Positions 1 to 11,917 are shown, counted from the stretch's first letter. The stretch is DNA of 64,000 nucleotides from Cereibacter azotoformans (GCA_017599285.1 JAGFXX010000001.1:2563501-2627500); one strand, 5' to 3'. A program made the numbers and translations. Notes: generated from the letters alone by a model not told the origin.

Positions 1-316
1 ATCCGCCCGCGCCCTCGGGCTCGAGGATTCCCTGGCCAATTTCGAGGGGCTGACGCCGCAGATGCTCGAGGCGCTGGCCAAGGACGGCATCAAGACGCTG
101 GAAGATTTCGCCACCTGCGCCGACTGGGAACTGGCCGGCGGCTGGACCACGGTGAACGGCCAGCGGGTGAAGGACGAAGGTGTCCTCGAGAAGTTCGACG
201 TGAGCCTCGAGGAAGCGCAACATCTGGTGATGACCGCGCGCGTCATGCTCGGCTGGGTCGATCCGACCGAGCTTGAGACGGCCGAAGAGAAAGAAGAGAC
301 GGAGGGCGAGGCCTGA
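1..316 (+). CDS. nusA: Transcription termination/antitermination factor NusA, C-terminal part
   Basis: The window opens inside this gene; the reading frame runs from base 2 to the TGA at 314-316 and gives about 104 residues. The sequence has the form of the C-terminal helix-hairpin-helix (acidic repeat) region of long NusA proteins: short helical segments with 'LEALAKDGIKTLEDFA' and 'CADWELAGG', then a strongly acidic tail. NusA binds RNA polymerase and nascent RNA and acts in pausing, termination and antitermination; the C-terminal repeats contact alpha-CTD or N in other bacteria. It is followed after 14 bases by the ylxR-like gene and then infB, the standard nusA-ylxR-infB order, which supports the call although the S1/KH core lies outside the window. 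Confidence 0.93.
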   Translation, partial: SARALGLEDSLANFEGLTPQMLEALAKDGIKTLEDFATCADWELAGGWTTVNGQRVKDEGVLEKFDVSLEEAQHLVMTARVMLGWVDPTELETAEEKEETEGEA

Positions 317-330
317 GCCTCGCGAATCCG

Positions 331-963
331 ATGACTCGCGGGGGCCGGGACGACATGCGGGACGAGCCGGAACGGCGCTGCCTTGCCACGGGCGAGAGCG
401 GGCCGAAAGCCGGCCTGATCCGCTTCGGGCTTGGACCCGAGGGTGAGGTGGTGCCCGACATTCTCGGGCGTCTGCCGGGGCGGGGCATGTATGTCTCGGC
501 CGACCGCAAGGCGATCGAGAAGGCCGCGGCAAAAGGTCTTTTCGCCCGTGCCGCGCGCCAGCCGGTGAAGGTGCCGGAGGGGCTGGCCGATCTGGTCGAG
601 TCGCAGCTCGCGCGGAGGGTGATCGATCTGATCTCGCTTGCTCGCAAGGCGGGAGAGGCGGTCGCCGGATACGAGAAGGTGAAGGACTGGCTGACCAAGG
701 ATGAGGCGGAAGTTCTCATCCAGGCCAGTGACGGGTCGGAGCGCGGCAAATCGAAGCTGCACCCGCCCAGTGGGAAGAGGTCGTTCATCGGCTGTCTGAC
801 GGCCCGGGAATTGGGTTTGGCATTCGGCCGTGAACATGCGATACACGGCGCGCTCGCGGCTGGTGGACTCACGACGCGCGTTCAGGATGAAGCGGCCAGA
901 CTGGCCGGGCTTCGCGGGCAGATCGGCGGCAGGGCCGCCGGAAGGGATACGAAAGACGCATGA
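331..963 (+). CDS. ylxR: YlxR-type RNA-binding protein (DUF448) with L7Ae-like C-terminal domain
   Basis: A 210-residue basic protein between nusA and infB. Residues about 14-85 carry the YlxR signature: 'ERRCLATGE' near the start and '[11 protein letters not shown]', the loop that binds RNA in the family. Residues about 95-190 look like an L7Ae/L30e RNA-binding fold ('[17 protein letters not shown]'), a fusion usual in alphaproteobacteria. Its biochemical role is not settled; nucleoid association and RNase P interaction have been proposed for homologues. The ATG at 331 is chosen because family members begin with a similar TRGGR segment; ATG 355 is an alternative. The stop overlaps the infB start (ATGA), indicating translational coupling. 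Confidence 0.9.
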   Translation: MTRGGRDDMRDEPERRCLATGESGPKAGLIRFGLGPEGEVVPDILGRLPGRGMYVSADRKAIEKAAAKGLFARAARQPVKVPEGLADLVESQLARRVIDLISLARKAGEAVAGYEKVKDWLTKDEAEVLIQASDGSERGKSKLHPPSGKRSFIGCLTARELGLAFGREHAIHGALAAGGLTTRVQDEAARLAGLRGQIGGRAAGRDTKDA

Positions 964-3476
964 GCGATACAGACGGCAAGAAACCCCTCGGCCTGGGTGG
1001 CGGCTCGCGTTCGGGCCAGGTGAAGCAGAGCTTCAGCCACGGCCGCACCAAGAGCGTCCTGGTCGAAACGAAGCGCAAGCGCGTGGTCGTTCCGAAGCCG
1101 GGTGCTTCGGGGTCTTCGACCACGACGAGTTCGCCGTCGCACCTCGGCGACCCGGCGAAGCGCCCCGCCGGCATCTCGGATGCCGAGATGGAGCGTCGCC
1201 TCGCCGCCCTGCGCGCTGCCAAGCTGCGCGAAGTCGACGACGCCAAGCGCCGCGCCGAGGAAGAGCGCCAGCGCGAGGAAGAGCGCCAGCGCCGGCGCGA
1301 AGAGCTCGAGGCGAAGGAACGCGAAGAGCGTGAGCGCGCCGAAGCCCTGCGCCAGAAGGCCGAGGATGAGGAGCGCGCCCGCCGCGAGGCCGAAGAGGCC
1401 GCCCGCCGTGCCGAAGAGGCCAAGCGTGCGCCCGCCCCGGCTCCGGCCACCGCACAGCCGGACGCAGCCGACTCGCGCGCCTCTGCGCCGACCTCGGCCA
1501 AGCCCGGTCTGCCGCCCTCGCGCAAGGAGCGCGAGCGCGAGGCCGATCGCGACCGCACGACCAAGAAGGACGATTCGCGCCGCTCGGGCAAGCTGACCCT
1601 GAACGAGGCGCTTTCGGGCGAGGGCGGGCGCACGCGCTCGCTCGCCGCGATGAAGCGCAAGCAGGAGAAGGCCCGCCAGAAGGCGATGGGCTTCGGCCAC
1701 AAGGCCGAAAAGCAGGTGCGCGACGTGCAGCTGCCGGAAACCATCGTGGTGCAGGAGCTTGCCAACCGCATGGCGGAGCGGGCGGCCGACGTGGTCAAGG
1801 CGCTCATGAAGATGGGCATGATGGTCACGATGAACCAGTCCATCGACGCCGACACGGCCGAACTGGTGATCGAGGAATTCGGCCACCGCGCCGTCCGGGT
1901 CTCGGATGCCGACGTCGAACATGTGATCGACACGGTCGAGGACAAGGCGGAGGATCTCCAGCCGCGTCCGCCGATCATCACGATCATGGGCCACGTTGAC
2001 CACGGCAAGACCTCGCTTCTGGACGCGATCCGCAAGACGAGCGTGGTCTCGGGCGAGGCCGGCGGCATCACGCAGCACATCGGCGCCTATCAGGTGAAGA
2101 CCGAAAGCGGCGCCGTGCTGACCTTCCTCGACACGCCCGGCCACGCGGCCTTCACCTCGATGCGTGCCCGTGGTGCGCAGGTGACGGACATCGTCGTGCT
2201 GGTGGTGGCGGCGGATGACGCCGTGATGCCGCAGACCGTCGAGGCCATCAAGCATGCCAAGGCGGCCAAGGTGCCGATGATCGTCGCGATCAACAAGATC
2301 GACAAGCCGGACGCGGACCCGAACAAGGTGCGCACCGACCTGCTCCAGCACGAGGTCATCGTCGAGAAGATGTCGGGCGACGTGCTCGATGTCGAGGTCT
2401 CGGCAAAGACGGGTCTGGGGCTCGACGAGCTGCTCGAGAACATCGCGCTTCAGGCCGAGCTTCTCGACCTTCGCGCCAACCCCAAGCGGGCGGCTCAGGG
2501 CGCGGTGATCGAGGCCAAGCTCGACGTGGGCCGCGGCCCGGTCGCGACGGTGCTGGTGCAGCACGGCACGCTCAAGCGCGGCGACATCTTCGTCGTGGGT
2601 CAGCAGTGGGGCAAGGTCCGCGCGCTGGTCAACGACAAGGGCGAGCGCGTGGACGAGGCCGGCCCTTCGGTCCCGGTCGAGGTTCTGGGTCTGAACGGGA
2701 CGCCGGAAGCCGGTGACGTGCTGAACGTGGTCGAGACGGAGGCCCAGGCTCGCGAGATCGCCGACTACCGCGAGAAGGCGGCGCGTGACAAGCGCGCGGC
2801 TGCGGGGGCGGCGACGACGCTGGAACAGCTGATGGCCAAGGCCAAGGCCGATGCCGACGTGGCGGAACTGCCGGTGGTCATCAAGGCCGACGTGCAGGGC
2901 TCGGCCGAGGCCATCGTGCAGGCGCTGGAGAAGGTCGGCAACGAGGAGGTCCGCGTGCGCGTCCTCCACTACGGCGTGGGCGCGATCACCGAGACCGACA
3001 TCGGCCTCGCAGAAGCCTCGCAGGCCGCGGTCATCGGCTTCAACGTCCGGGCCAACGCCTCGGCGCGTCAGGCCGCGAATCAGAAGAGCGTCGAGATCCG
3101 CTACTACAGCGTGATCTATGATCTCGTGGACGACGTGAAGAAGGCGGCCTCGGGTCTGTTGAAGGCGGAAGTGCGCGAGCATTTCATCGGCTATGCCCGG
3201 ATCCAGGAGGTCTTCCGCATCACCGGCGTCGGCAACGTGGCGGGCTGCCTCGTGACCGAGGGTGTGGCGCGGCGTTCGGCCGGTGTGCGCCTGCTGCGTG
3301 ACAACGTGGTGATCCACGAGGGCACGCTGAAGACGCTCAAGCGCTTCAAGGACGAGGTCAAGGAAGTGCAGTCCGGTCAGGAATGCGGCATGGCCTTCGA
3401 ACGCTACGAGGACATCCGTGCCGGAGACGTCATCGAGATCTTCGAACGCGAGGAAGTCGAGCGCAAGCTCGCCTGA
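960..3476 (+). CDS. infB: Translation initiation factor IF-2
   Basis: An 838-residue GTPase that delivers fMet-tRNA to the 30S subunit. A basic N-terminal segment is followed by a very charged Arg/Glu/Ala-rich helical region (about residues 75-150). A second basic linker leads to the G domain, with the P-loop 'GHVDHGKT' at about residue 344, 'DTPGH' at about 391 and 'NKID' at about 443. The C-terminal domains II-IV and the initiator-tRNA-binding C2 domain fill the rest. The ATG overlaps the upstream stop by four bases. A good intrinsic terminator starts 25 bases after the stop, so rbfA does not follow directly here, unlike in many bacteria. Confidence 0.98.
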   Translation: MSDTDGKKPLGLGGGSRSGQVKQSFSHGRTKSVLVETKRKRVVVPKPGASGSSTTTSSPSHLGDPAKRPAGISDAEMERRLAALRAAKLREVDDAKRRAEEERQREEERQRRREELEAKEREERERAEALRQKAEDEERARREAEEAARRAEEAKRAPAPAPATAQPDAADSRASAPTSAKPGLPPSRKEREREADRDRTTKKDDSRRSGKLTLNEALSGEGGRTRSLAAMKRKQEKARQKAMGFGHKAEKQVRDVQLPETIVVQELANRMAERAADVVKALMKMGMMVTMNQSIDADTAELVIEEFGHRAVRVSDADVEHVIDTVEDKAEDLQPRPPIITIMGHVDHGKTSLLDAIRKTSVVSGEAGGITQHIGAYQVKTESGAVLTFLDTPGHAAFTSMRARGAQVTDIVVLVVAADDAVMPQTVEAIKHAKAAKVPMIVAINKIDKPDADPNKVRTDLLQHEVIVEKMSGDVLDVEVSAKTGLGLDELLENIALQAELLDLRANPKRAAQGAVIEAKLDVGRGPVATVLVQHGTLKRGDIFVVGQQWGKVRALVNDKGERVDEAGPSVPVEVLGLNGTPEAGDVLNVVETEAQAREIADYREKAARDKRAAAGAATTLEQLMAKAKADADVAELPVVIKADVQGSAEAIVQALEKVGNEEVRVRVLHYGVGAITETDIGLAEASQAAVIGFNVRANASARQAANQKSVEIRYYSVIYDLVDDVKKAASGLLKAEVREHFIGYARIQEVFRITGVGNVAGCLVTEGVARRSAGVRLLRDNVVIHEGTLKTLKRFKDEVKEVQSGQECGMAFERYEDIRAGDVIEIFEREEVERKLA

Positions 3477-3500
3477 ACCGCAGGTCTTCCGCCGAAAAAG

Positions 3501-3529
3501 AAAGGCCGGGCGCTTGCCCGGCCTTTTCC
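3501..3529 (+). terminator. Rho-independent terminator of the nusA-infB operon
   Basis: An 11-bp perfect GC-rich stem (3501-3511 with 3516-3526) around a GCTT loop, ending in a run of T. It starts 25 bases after the infB stop. Confidence 0.9.
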
Positions 3530-3562
3530 TTCAACACTCCGGGCCGCCTGCCCGCAGGATCA

Positions 3563-3703
3563 TCAGGCGGCGCGTTTCGATGGAATCGGGTATCCGACGA
3601 AGGTCTTTTCATCGACCCGGACCATCACCTTGCCATCGGCGAGCTGACCGATGAGAAGACCCTGAACCGAGACGCAGCTTCCGATCGTGATCGTCCTGAG
3701 CAT
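3563..3703 (-). CDS. Small conserved-looking 46-residue protein of unknown function
   Basis: A 46-codon minus-strand frame from ATG at 3703 to TGA at 3563. The product starts MLRTITIGSCVSVQG and continues with 'GQLADGKVMVRV', 'KTFVGYPI' and a basic end. The spacing of hydrophobic residues suggests a small beta-barrel of the SH3/OB type. A purine-rich Shine-Dalgarno-like run (GGGGGAAAG) lies just upstream, inside an AT-rich intergenic stretch likely to hold its promoter. I recall similar 45-50-residue 'T-I-G-S/T-C-V-S-V-Q-G' proteins in other Rhodobacteraceae but cannot check that here. It is too short for many gene callers. No function is proposed. Confidence 0.6.
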   Translation of the reverse strand: MLRTITIGSCVSVQGLLIGQLADGKVMVRVDEKTFVGYPIPSKRAA

Positions 3704-3840
3704 CTGCTTTCCCCCAAAGAAGCAAGTTTCCCCAGGTTCAGGTTAGTCACAAATCGATAAAGAAACACGCAGGATTTTGGTCGTAGAGCCTTATTGGGGT
3801 GCGGCAAATAAACGATTGATACCCTAATGCCACAGGGACG
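3704..3840. other. AT-rich intergenic region between the small ORF and mutT
   Basis: About 137 bases distinctly richer in A and T than the surroundings, with several AATAA/TTTAT tracts. It probably carries the promoter of the minus-strand small gene at 3563-3703. I see no hairpin that convincingly terminates mutT. Confidence 0.4.
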
Positions 3841-4239
3841 TTACAGCCAGTCGCGCAGGATCGGGATGAGCGGCAGGTCCGCCGGCGGCATCGGATAGTC
3901 GCGCAGCGCCTGCGGGCGCACCCAGGCGAGCTTCTGGCCCTCGTGCGGCTGGGGGATTCCCTCCCAGCGGCGGCAGGCGAAGAGCGGCATCAGCAGGTGG
4001 AAATCCTCGTAGGCATGGCTCGCGAAGGTGAGCGGCGCCAGGCAGCTCGCCTTCGTGTCGATGCCAAGCTCTTCCCTCAGCTCGCGGATCAGCGCGGCCT
4101 CGGGGCTCTCACCGGGCTCGACCTTGCCGCCGGGAAATTCCCACAGGCCCGCGAGCGACTTGCCCTCGGGCCGCTGCGCCAGAAGCACGCGGCCGTCGCC
4201 GTCGATGAGGGCCACGGCCGAGACGAGGACGATCTTCAC
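3841..4239 (-). CDS. mutT: Nudix hydrolase MutT (8-oxo-dGTP diphosphatase type)
   Basis: A 132-residue Nudix protein. The Nudix box is complete: G38-x5-E44-x7-R52-E53-L54-x-E56-E57-x-G59-I60, so the metal-binding catalytic residues are present. Length, N-terminal 'VLVSAVALID' and 'LLAQRPEGKSLAGLWEFPGGK' fit the MutT branch, which hydrolyses 8-oxo-dGTP to 8-oxo-dGMP and prevents A-T to C-G transversions. The start is a GTG whose last bases overlap the argJ stop (GTGA). It is therefore the last gene of a ppiC-argJ-mutT unit and probably coupled to argJ, a linkage common in alphaproteobacteria. The exact substrate is inferred from the family. Confidence 0.93.
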   Translation of the reverse strand: MKIVLVSAVALIDGDGRVLLAQRPEGKSLAGLWEFPGGKVEPGESPEAALIRELREELGIDTKASCLAPLTFASHAYEDFHLLMPLFACRRWEGIPQPHEGQKLAWVRPQALRDYPMPPADLPLIPILRDWL

Positions 4240-5573
4240 GAGCGATAGTCGGCGTTGATGTCGATGTAGCGGTGCGTCAGGTCGCAGGTCCAGACCGTGC
4301 GGCTGCCGGTGCCGAGGCCCAGATCCACCGCAATGACCAGATCGGACTGTTTCATGTAGGCCGCGCCGTCCTCCTCGCGATAATCGGGGCTGCGCCAGCC
4401 CTTCTCGGCGACCAGGATGTCGCCGAACCGGATCGACAGCCTGTCGCGGTCGGCAACCGCACCCGACTTGCCCACGGCCATCACGATGCGGCCCCAGTTC
4501 GGATCTTCCCCCGCGATGGCCGTCTTGACGAGCGGCGAATTCGCGATGGCCATGGCGACCCGGTGCGCGTCTTCGGGGCCTTCCGCACCCGTGACCCGAA
4601 TCTCGACGAACTTCGTGGCGCCCTCACCGTCACGCACCACCTGATGCGCGAGGTCCAGCATCACCCGCCCCAACGCAGCCTCGAAATCGCGTCCCGCCTT
4701 CGAGCGTCCGTTCAACTCGGCCGCCGGGCTGGTGCCGGTGGCGGCCAGCAGCAGCGCGTCCGAGGTGGAGGTGTCGCTGTCCACGGTGATCGCGTTGAAG
4801 GTGGCCTCCACCTGCCGCGAGAGCATCTTCTGCAGGAGGGGCTGGGAGATCTTCGCGTCGGTGAAGATATAGACCAGCATCGTAGCCATGTCGGGTGCGA
4901 TCATGCCCGAGCCCTTGGCGATGCCCGCGATCTGGATCGGGCCGCCCTCGCCCTCGACCACCGCACAGGCCCCCTTCGGGAAGGTGTCGGTCGTCATCAT
5001 GGCGCGCGCCGCCATTTCGATCGCGTCCCCCGACAGGCCCTCGACCAGCGCGGGGATCTGCGCGGTGATGCGCTCGTAGGGCAGCGGTTCGCCGATCACG
5101 CCGGTCGAGGAGGAGAAGACCCGCTCCACCGGCAGGCCCAGGGCCTCGGCCACGCCGCCGGTCACGGCCTCGACCGCCTCGACGCCCACGGCGCCGGTGA
5201 AGGCGTTCGAGTTGCCCGAGTTCACGATGATCGCCGCACCGGCCTCCGAGACCTTGCCGATCTTGGCCTGACAGTCGAGCACGCAGGCCGCCCGCGTCGA
5301 GGAGCGGGTGAAGACACCCGCCATGGAAGTGCCCGGCGCGAGCCGGATCAGCATCACGTCCTTGCGGTTCTGGTAGCGCACGCCCGCCTCTACGGCGGAG
5401 AATTCCACCCCGCCGATGGCCGGAAGGGTGGGGAAGGAGGCGGGGGCCAGCGGCGACACCAGCTTGGCGCCCGCGGTCCTTGCTTCGGGCTTCTCGGCCT
5501 TCGTGCGGGCCTTGAGCTTCGACAGCTTCTTCTTCAGCGCCTTGGCTTCGTCTTTCCAGTCCGTCTTGCCCAT
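4236..5573 (-). CDS. argJ: Bifunctional ornithine acetyltransferase / N-acetylglutamate synthase ArgJ
   Basis: A 445-residue ArgJ, transferring acetyl from N-acetylornithine to glutamate in the cyclic arginine pathway. ArgJ cleaves itself at an Ala-Thr bond; here the motif 'APDMATML' puts the bond at about A230-T231, with the threonine becoming the N-terminal nucleophile of the beta chain. The ATG at 5573 follows a GGAGG element; an upstream in-frame extension lacks such a site. The first about 40 residues are an unusual Lys-rich segment ('ALKKKLSKLKARTKAEK') before the usual 'VSPLAP' beginning. It lies 22 bases after ppiC and overlaps mutT by four bases. Confidence 0.96.
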   Translation of the reverse strand: MGKTDWKDEAKALKKKLSKLKARTKAEKPEARTAGAKLVSPLAPASFPTLPAIGGVEFSAVEAGVRYQNRKDVMLIRLAPGTSMAGVFTRSSTRAACVLDCQAKIGKVSEAGAAIIVNSGNSNAFTGAVGVEAVEAVTGGVAEALGLPVERVFSSSTGVIGEPLPYERITAQIPALVEGLSGDAIEMAARAMMTTDTFPKGACAVVEGEGGPIQIAGIAKGSGMIAPDMATMLVYIFTDAKISQPLLQKMLSRQVEATFNAITVDSDTSTSDALLLAATGTSPAAELNGRSKAGRDFEAALGRVMLDLAHQVVRDGEGATKFVEIRVTGAEGPEDAHRVAMAIANSPLVKTAIAGEDPNWGRIVMAVGKSGAVADRDRLSIRFGDILVAEKGWRSPDYREEDGAAYMKQSDLVIAVDLGLGTGSRTVWTCDLTHRYIDINADYRS

Positions 5574-5595
5574 GCCCGTGCCTCCGGTTCGCGGA

Positions 5596-6450
5596 TCAGT
5601 CGAGCAGTTCTTCCTTCCGAAGCGTCGCCGGGTCAATCCCCTCGCCGGGGCGGACGATGGTCGCCTTGGCCGTCACCTCGTCAATGTGGCGGGCGATCGC
5701 CTCCTGTTCGATCTGGCCGGCCAGCTCGTCGCGCATCTCGTCAAGCGTGGGCTTTTCGGCGATGCGGGTCTCGTTCAGCTTGACGAGGTGCCAGCCGAAC
5801 TGGGTCTCGATCGGGCCCGCAACCTCGCCGGGCTTCATCCCGACGACCGCATCCTCGAAAGGCTTCACCATCATCCCGAGACCGAACCAGCCGAGCGAGC
5901 CGCCATTGGCCGCCGCACCGTCGGACGAATGCTCCCGGGCCATGTCGGCGAAGTCGGCGCCGCCCTCGATCTCGGCCTTGAGCTTGGTGGCCTCTTCCTC
6001 GGTCTCCACCAGGATGTGCGAGGCGTTGTATTCCGTCTGTTCGGCCGCATCGGCAAAGCGCGCGTCATAGGCCGCCTGAAGGGCCTCGTCCGTGACGGCG
6101 CCTTCAACCACCCGGCGCATCGCCACGGCCGAGAGGAACCCGCGCTCTTCGTTCTGCAGCGACAGCTGGTCGCGCTTCGTCACCGTTCCCTCGACCGATT
6201 GCGAGAGGGCGGCCTGCTGGATCAGCTGCTCGAGGATGCCCTTGAAAAGCGCCTCGTCCGGCAGGCTCTGATACTGGTCCGGCAGACCCGCCCGGAGCGC
6301 GATCATGTGGCCCAGCGTGATCTCCTGCCCGTTGACCGTCGCCACCACCGTGTCGGCCGTCACCTCGTCCGCACGGACCGGAGCGGCCAGCGCCAGGGCG
6401 CAGAGGGCCGCGACGGAGGCGCCCCGCCAGAACCTTGCAATGTTCGCCAT
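5596..6450 (-). CDS. Exported parvulin-type peptidyl-prolyl isomerase (PpiC/SurA-like)
   Basis: A 284-residue protein with a Sec signal peptide (hydrophobic 'AALCALALAAPVRA' then DEV) and a SurA N-like helical region. The parvulin rotamase domain at about residues 132-225 shows 'ASHILVETEEEA', 'GGSLGWFGLGMMVKPFEDA' and 'FGWHLVKL'. It should act in the periplasm as a chaperone or prolyl isomerase for envelope proteins. I take ATG 6450 because AGGAG stands about nine bases upstream; a GTG six bases further up is too close to it. It is divergent from secA and heads ppiC-argJ-mutT; the pairing with a translocase gene may reflect shared roles in export. Confidence 0.9.
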   Translation of the reverse strand: MANIARFWRGASVAALCALALAAPVRADEVTADTVVATVNGQEITLGHMIALRAGLPDQYQSLPDEALFKGILEQLIQQAALSQSVEGTVTKRDQLSLQNEERGFLSAVAMRRVVEGAVTDEALQAAYDARFADAAEQTEYNASHILVETEEEATKLKAEIEGGADFADMAREHSSDGAAANGGSLGWFGLGMMVKPFEDAVVGMKPGEVAGPIETQFGWHLVKLNETRIAEKPTLDEMRDELAGQIEQEAIARHIDEVTAKATIVRPGEGIDPATLRKEELLD

Positions 6451-6648
6451 TTTCACCTTCTCCTGAACGGGCGCGCCCTCGCGCGACGTTGACTTGACCC
6501 CTCCATCCCCTTACATCGCTTGGGTCGCGTGAGCCGGGGCCGGGCTGTCTGCCTTCTAGGAGACTACGGGCGGAAGGAGCAAGGCCGATGGGTCACACGA
6601 TCATGTCAAGAGCACTTGGCTTGTCAGGAACGACCAGGCGGAGAAAAC

Positions 6649-9369
<2,721 letters not shown>

Positions 9370-9390
9370 TTGCGGCGAGATTGAGGCATA

Positions 9391-9430
9391 AACCGGCTTC
9401 TTTCTCACGCTGAGCGGGAGGAAGCCGGTT
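9391..9430 (+). terminator. Probable secA terminator
   Basis: A 10-bp perfect inverted repeat (9391-9400 and 9421-9430) with a 20-base loop, 21 bases after the secA stop. The T tract is weak, so this is a moderate call. Confidence 0.55.
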
Positions 9431-9517
9431 CTATCGCGGGCATCGGCAAGTTGTTGCCACCAATTTGCCCCGTTTCCTCCTTATCAGCTTCTGACCGGCA
9501 GCAGGCAGGGCGGAAGG

Positions 9518-10402
9518 ATGGAGCGGGTTCGGAGACTGGCAACAGCCGGGGTGACGGTGACGCTGGCGCTGGGTGCCGGCCACTATATGGAAGCGTCGGC
9601 CCAGCGGGCGCGCGACGATCTGCGCCCGACGCATGTCATCCCCGTTTCCGCAGAGATCCCTGCAGCCGAAACCGCTCAGACAGCCGAGAGCCCGGCGCCC
9701 AAACTTCCCCAAGGCTCGCCGACCGCAGGGTCGGACACCGAAGCGGCCTGCCTCACCGGCCTGACGCTGGCGGCCGAGCCCGCGGCCATGCTGGCCCTGA
9801 CCATCACCGCCCCCTGTCGCGCCGACGAGCGCGTGGTGCTTCGGCATGGCGGCCTTGCGGTGACGGGCCGCCTCTCGTCGGCCGGCCACCTCAGCACCCA
9901 CCTTCCCGCGCTCGACACCCAGGGGCGCGTGGCTGTCCTCTTCGCCGACGGGTCGCAAGCCGAAGCCGCCCAGCCGATACCCGAGGCGGCTGCCGTTCAC
10001 CGCTTCGGTGTCCAGTGGCTCGGCGCGCACGGTATTGAAGTCCACGCCTTCAACGGTCCGGTGCAGCACGGAGGTCCCGGACATGTCTCGGCGGTCGATC
10101 CGGGCCGCACCTCCGGGCGGGGCGGCTTCCTCTCACTGCTGGGCGAGGCGGAGGTGCCGCTGCCCATGCTGGCCGAGATCTACACCTTTCCGATCGCCGA
10201 CCCGCGCGCCACCGTTCAGCTCGAGGCCGAGGTGCGCGCGTCCACCTGCGGCCGCGCCCTGCTGGCCGAAGTGGTCGAGAGCGTCGGGGGGCGCACTTCG
10301 GTCACCGAACTCACCCTGGACATGCCGGCATGCGACGGTGTGGGCGGCCATATCGTGTTGAAGAATCTGCCCCGAGACCTGAATATGGCCGCTTCTCGGT
10401 AG
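9518..10402 (+). CDS. Exported protein of unknown function downstream of secA
   Basis: A 294-residue protein with an N-terminal signal-like or anchor segment ('LATAGVTVTLALGAGHYM') followed by an Ala/Pro-rich linker (residues about 40-75). Two regions then resemble beta-rich periplasmic domains. Cysteines near 'ACLTGL', 'APCRAD', 'STCGRALL' and 'PACDG' could form two disulfides. Homologues next to secA are sometimes named 'translocase', but nothing in this sequence resembles a translocase; I think that name is positional. The ATG at 9518 follows GGAAGG. It is 15 bases from the next gene and likely forms a two-gene operon with the OmpA hybrid, pointing to an envelope role (inference). Confidence 0.75.
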   Translation: MERVRRLATAGVTVTLALGAGHYMEASAQRARDDLRPTHVIPVSAEIPAAETAQTAESPAPKLPQGSPTAGSDTEAACLTGLTLAAEPAAMLALTITAPCRADERVVLRHGGLAVTGRLSSAGHLSTHLPALDTQGRVAVLFADGSQAEAAQPIPEAAAVHRFGVQWLGAHGIEVHAFNGPVQHGGPGHVSAVDPGRTSGRGGFLSLLGEAEVPLPMLAEIYTFPIADPRATVQLEAEVRASTCGRALLAEVVESVGGRTSVTELTLDMPACDGVGGHIVLKNLPRDLNMAASR

Positions 10403-10417
10403 GGCAGGCAGGGATTC

Positions 10418-11917
10418 ATGGGTGTGAAGGGGTGGCACGCGGCCTGTCTCGCCGCGCTTTTCTGGCTGGCCGGATCGGCCTCAGCGCAGGACATCACCCT
10501 CACGTCGCGCAGCGGCGCCATCACGCTTGAGGGAACGCTGCTCGGCTTCGACGGCGAATTCTACCGGATCGGGACGAAGTACGGGCCGCTGACGGTGGAT
10601 TCGGCGGGTGTCACCTGCTCGGGGCCAGAATGCCCCGAACTGGTCGCGCCGCTGGCCGAGATCCGGATCCTCGGGGCGACCGAGGCGGGACATGGCCTGC
10701 TGCCCCGACTTTTGCGGGCGCAGGCCGAGGCGCGCGGCTATGCCCTCCGGTCCTTGAAGGCGGAGGCAGGTTTCGCGACCGAGGTTCTGGACGGAAAGGG
10801 CGCTCCCGTGGCGCGGGTGAGCTTCACGCCAGCCACCCCGGCAAAGGCTGCCGAGGCGCTCGCCTCCGGCGCGGCCGACCTGGTGATCACGGCCCATGCG
10901 GATCCCGAGATGACGACCCGGGTGCTGGCCCTCGACGCTCTGGTGCCGATCGTGGCGACCGACAATCCGTTGCCGCGCATATCCACCCGCGATCTCGCGC
11001 GGGCGCTGTCGGGAGAGGTGAAGAACTGGAAAGACCTCGGCGGGCCTGACATGCCGCTCGTGCTCCATGCGCTGGCGCGCGACATCAGCCTTGAGGCCGC
11101 GCTCGAGGCGCGGCTCGGCCGGCCCATTGCGGCAAGCGTTACCCATGGCGATCTGGCGAGCCTTGCCGCCGGCGTGGCCCGTGACCCTTATGCGCTCGCA
11201 ATTACGGGGCTCACGGCGCAGGGCCGGGCGCGGGCGCTGCCTCTGACCGACAGCTGCGGCTTTCCCCTCATCCCCTCGCCGCTCGCGGTGAAATCAGAGG
11301 ACTACCCGCTCTCCCTTCCGGTCTTTCTGGTGACTCCGCGTCGTCGCCTCCCGCTTTTTGCGCGCGAGTTCCTAGAGTTTCTTTCGACGGCGCCGGCCCA
11401 GCGTGCGGTGGCTGAAGCGGGCTTCGTGGATCGTCGGCCGAGCCGCGTGCCGCTCGTGTCCGACGGGCAGAGGTTGATGAACGCGATCCGCGTGGCGGGC
11501 GAAGAGGTCCCGCTTGCGGAACTCAAACGGCTGACCGGCCTGATGGCCGGCGCCGAGCGCCTGTCGATCACCTTCCGCTTCGAGGAGGGCGGCAACAAGC
11601 TGGAGGCACAGAGCCGTGAGGCCCTGACGGACCTCGTCAAGCTGGTGGAGGTCGGCCGCTTCCGGGACCAGCAGCTGATGCTGGTCGGATTTTCCGATGG
11701 ACGCGGGTCGGCCGAGGCGAACCTCTCCCTCTCGCGCGATCGGGCAGCAACCGTGGCGAGGGCGCTGCAGGAGGCCGCCCCCGATCTTGCACCGCCGCTC
11801 GTCGAAGGGTTCGGCGAAGCCCTTCCCCTGGCCTGCGATACGACCGTGGCCGGGCGGCGCATGAACCGGCGGGTGGAGCTGTGGCTTCGGCCGCTCACAG
11901 GTAACCTTGGGCCCTGA
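10418..11917 (+). CDS. Phosphate-binding-like domain fused to OmpA C-terminal domain
   Basis: A 499-residue secreted protein with a signal peptide ending near 'GSASAQ'. Residues about 25-90 form a small domain with two cysteines ('VTCSGPECPE'). Residues about 95-330 look like a PstS/type-2 periplasmic binding fold ('AEALASGAADLVITAH', 'NPLPRISTRDLARALSGEVKNWKDLGG'). Residues about 385-495 are an OmpA/MotB peptidoglycan-binding domain ('LMLVGFSDGRGSAEANLSLSRDRA', 'VEGFGEALPLACD', 'NRRVELWL'). It probably binds peptidoglycan and an unknown periplasmic ligand. The 3' end overlaps the end of convergent radC by 23 bp. Confidence 0.85.
   Translation: MGVKGWHAACLAALFWLAGSASAQDITLTSRSGAITLEGTLLGFDGEFYRIGTKYGPLTVDSAGVTCSGPECPELVAPLAEIRILGATEAGHGLLPRLLRAQAEARGYALRSLKAEAGFATEVLDGKGAPVARVSFTPATPAKAAEALASGAADLVITAHADPEMTTRVLALDALVPIVATDNPLPRISTRDLARALSGEVKNWKDLGGPDMPLVLHALARDISLEAALEARLGRPIAASVTHGDLASLAAGVARDPYALAITGLTAQGRARALPLTDSCGFPLIPSPLAVKSEDYPLSLPVFLVTPRRRLPLFAREFLEFLSTAPAQRAVAEAGFVDRRPSRVPLVSDGQRLMNAIRVAGEEVPLAELKRLTGLMAGAERLSITFRFEEGGNKLEAQSREALTDLVKLVEVGRFRDQQLMLVGFSDGRGSAEANLSLSRDRAATVARALQEAAPDLAPPLVEGFGEALPLACDTTVAGRRMNRRVELWLRPLTGNLGP

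Noticed and set aside
1240..1440. Repetitive GCGCGAGGA-like sequence in infB, looking like a tandem repeat
   Set aside because: It encodes the Arg/Glu-rich helical region normal in alphaproteobacterial IF-2; the units are irregular and not a DNA repeat array.
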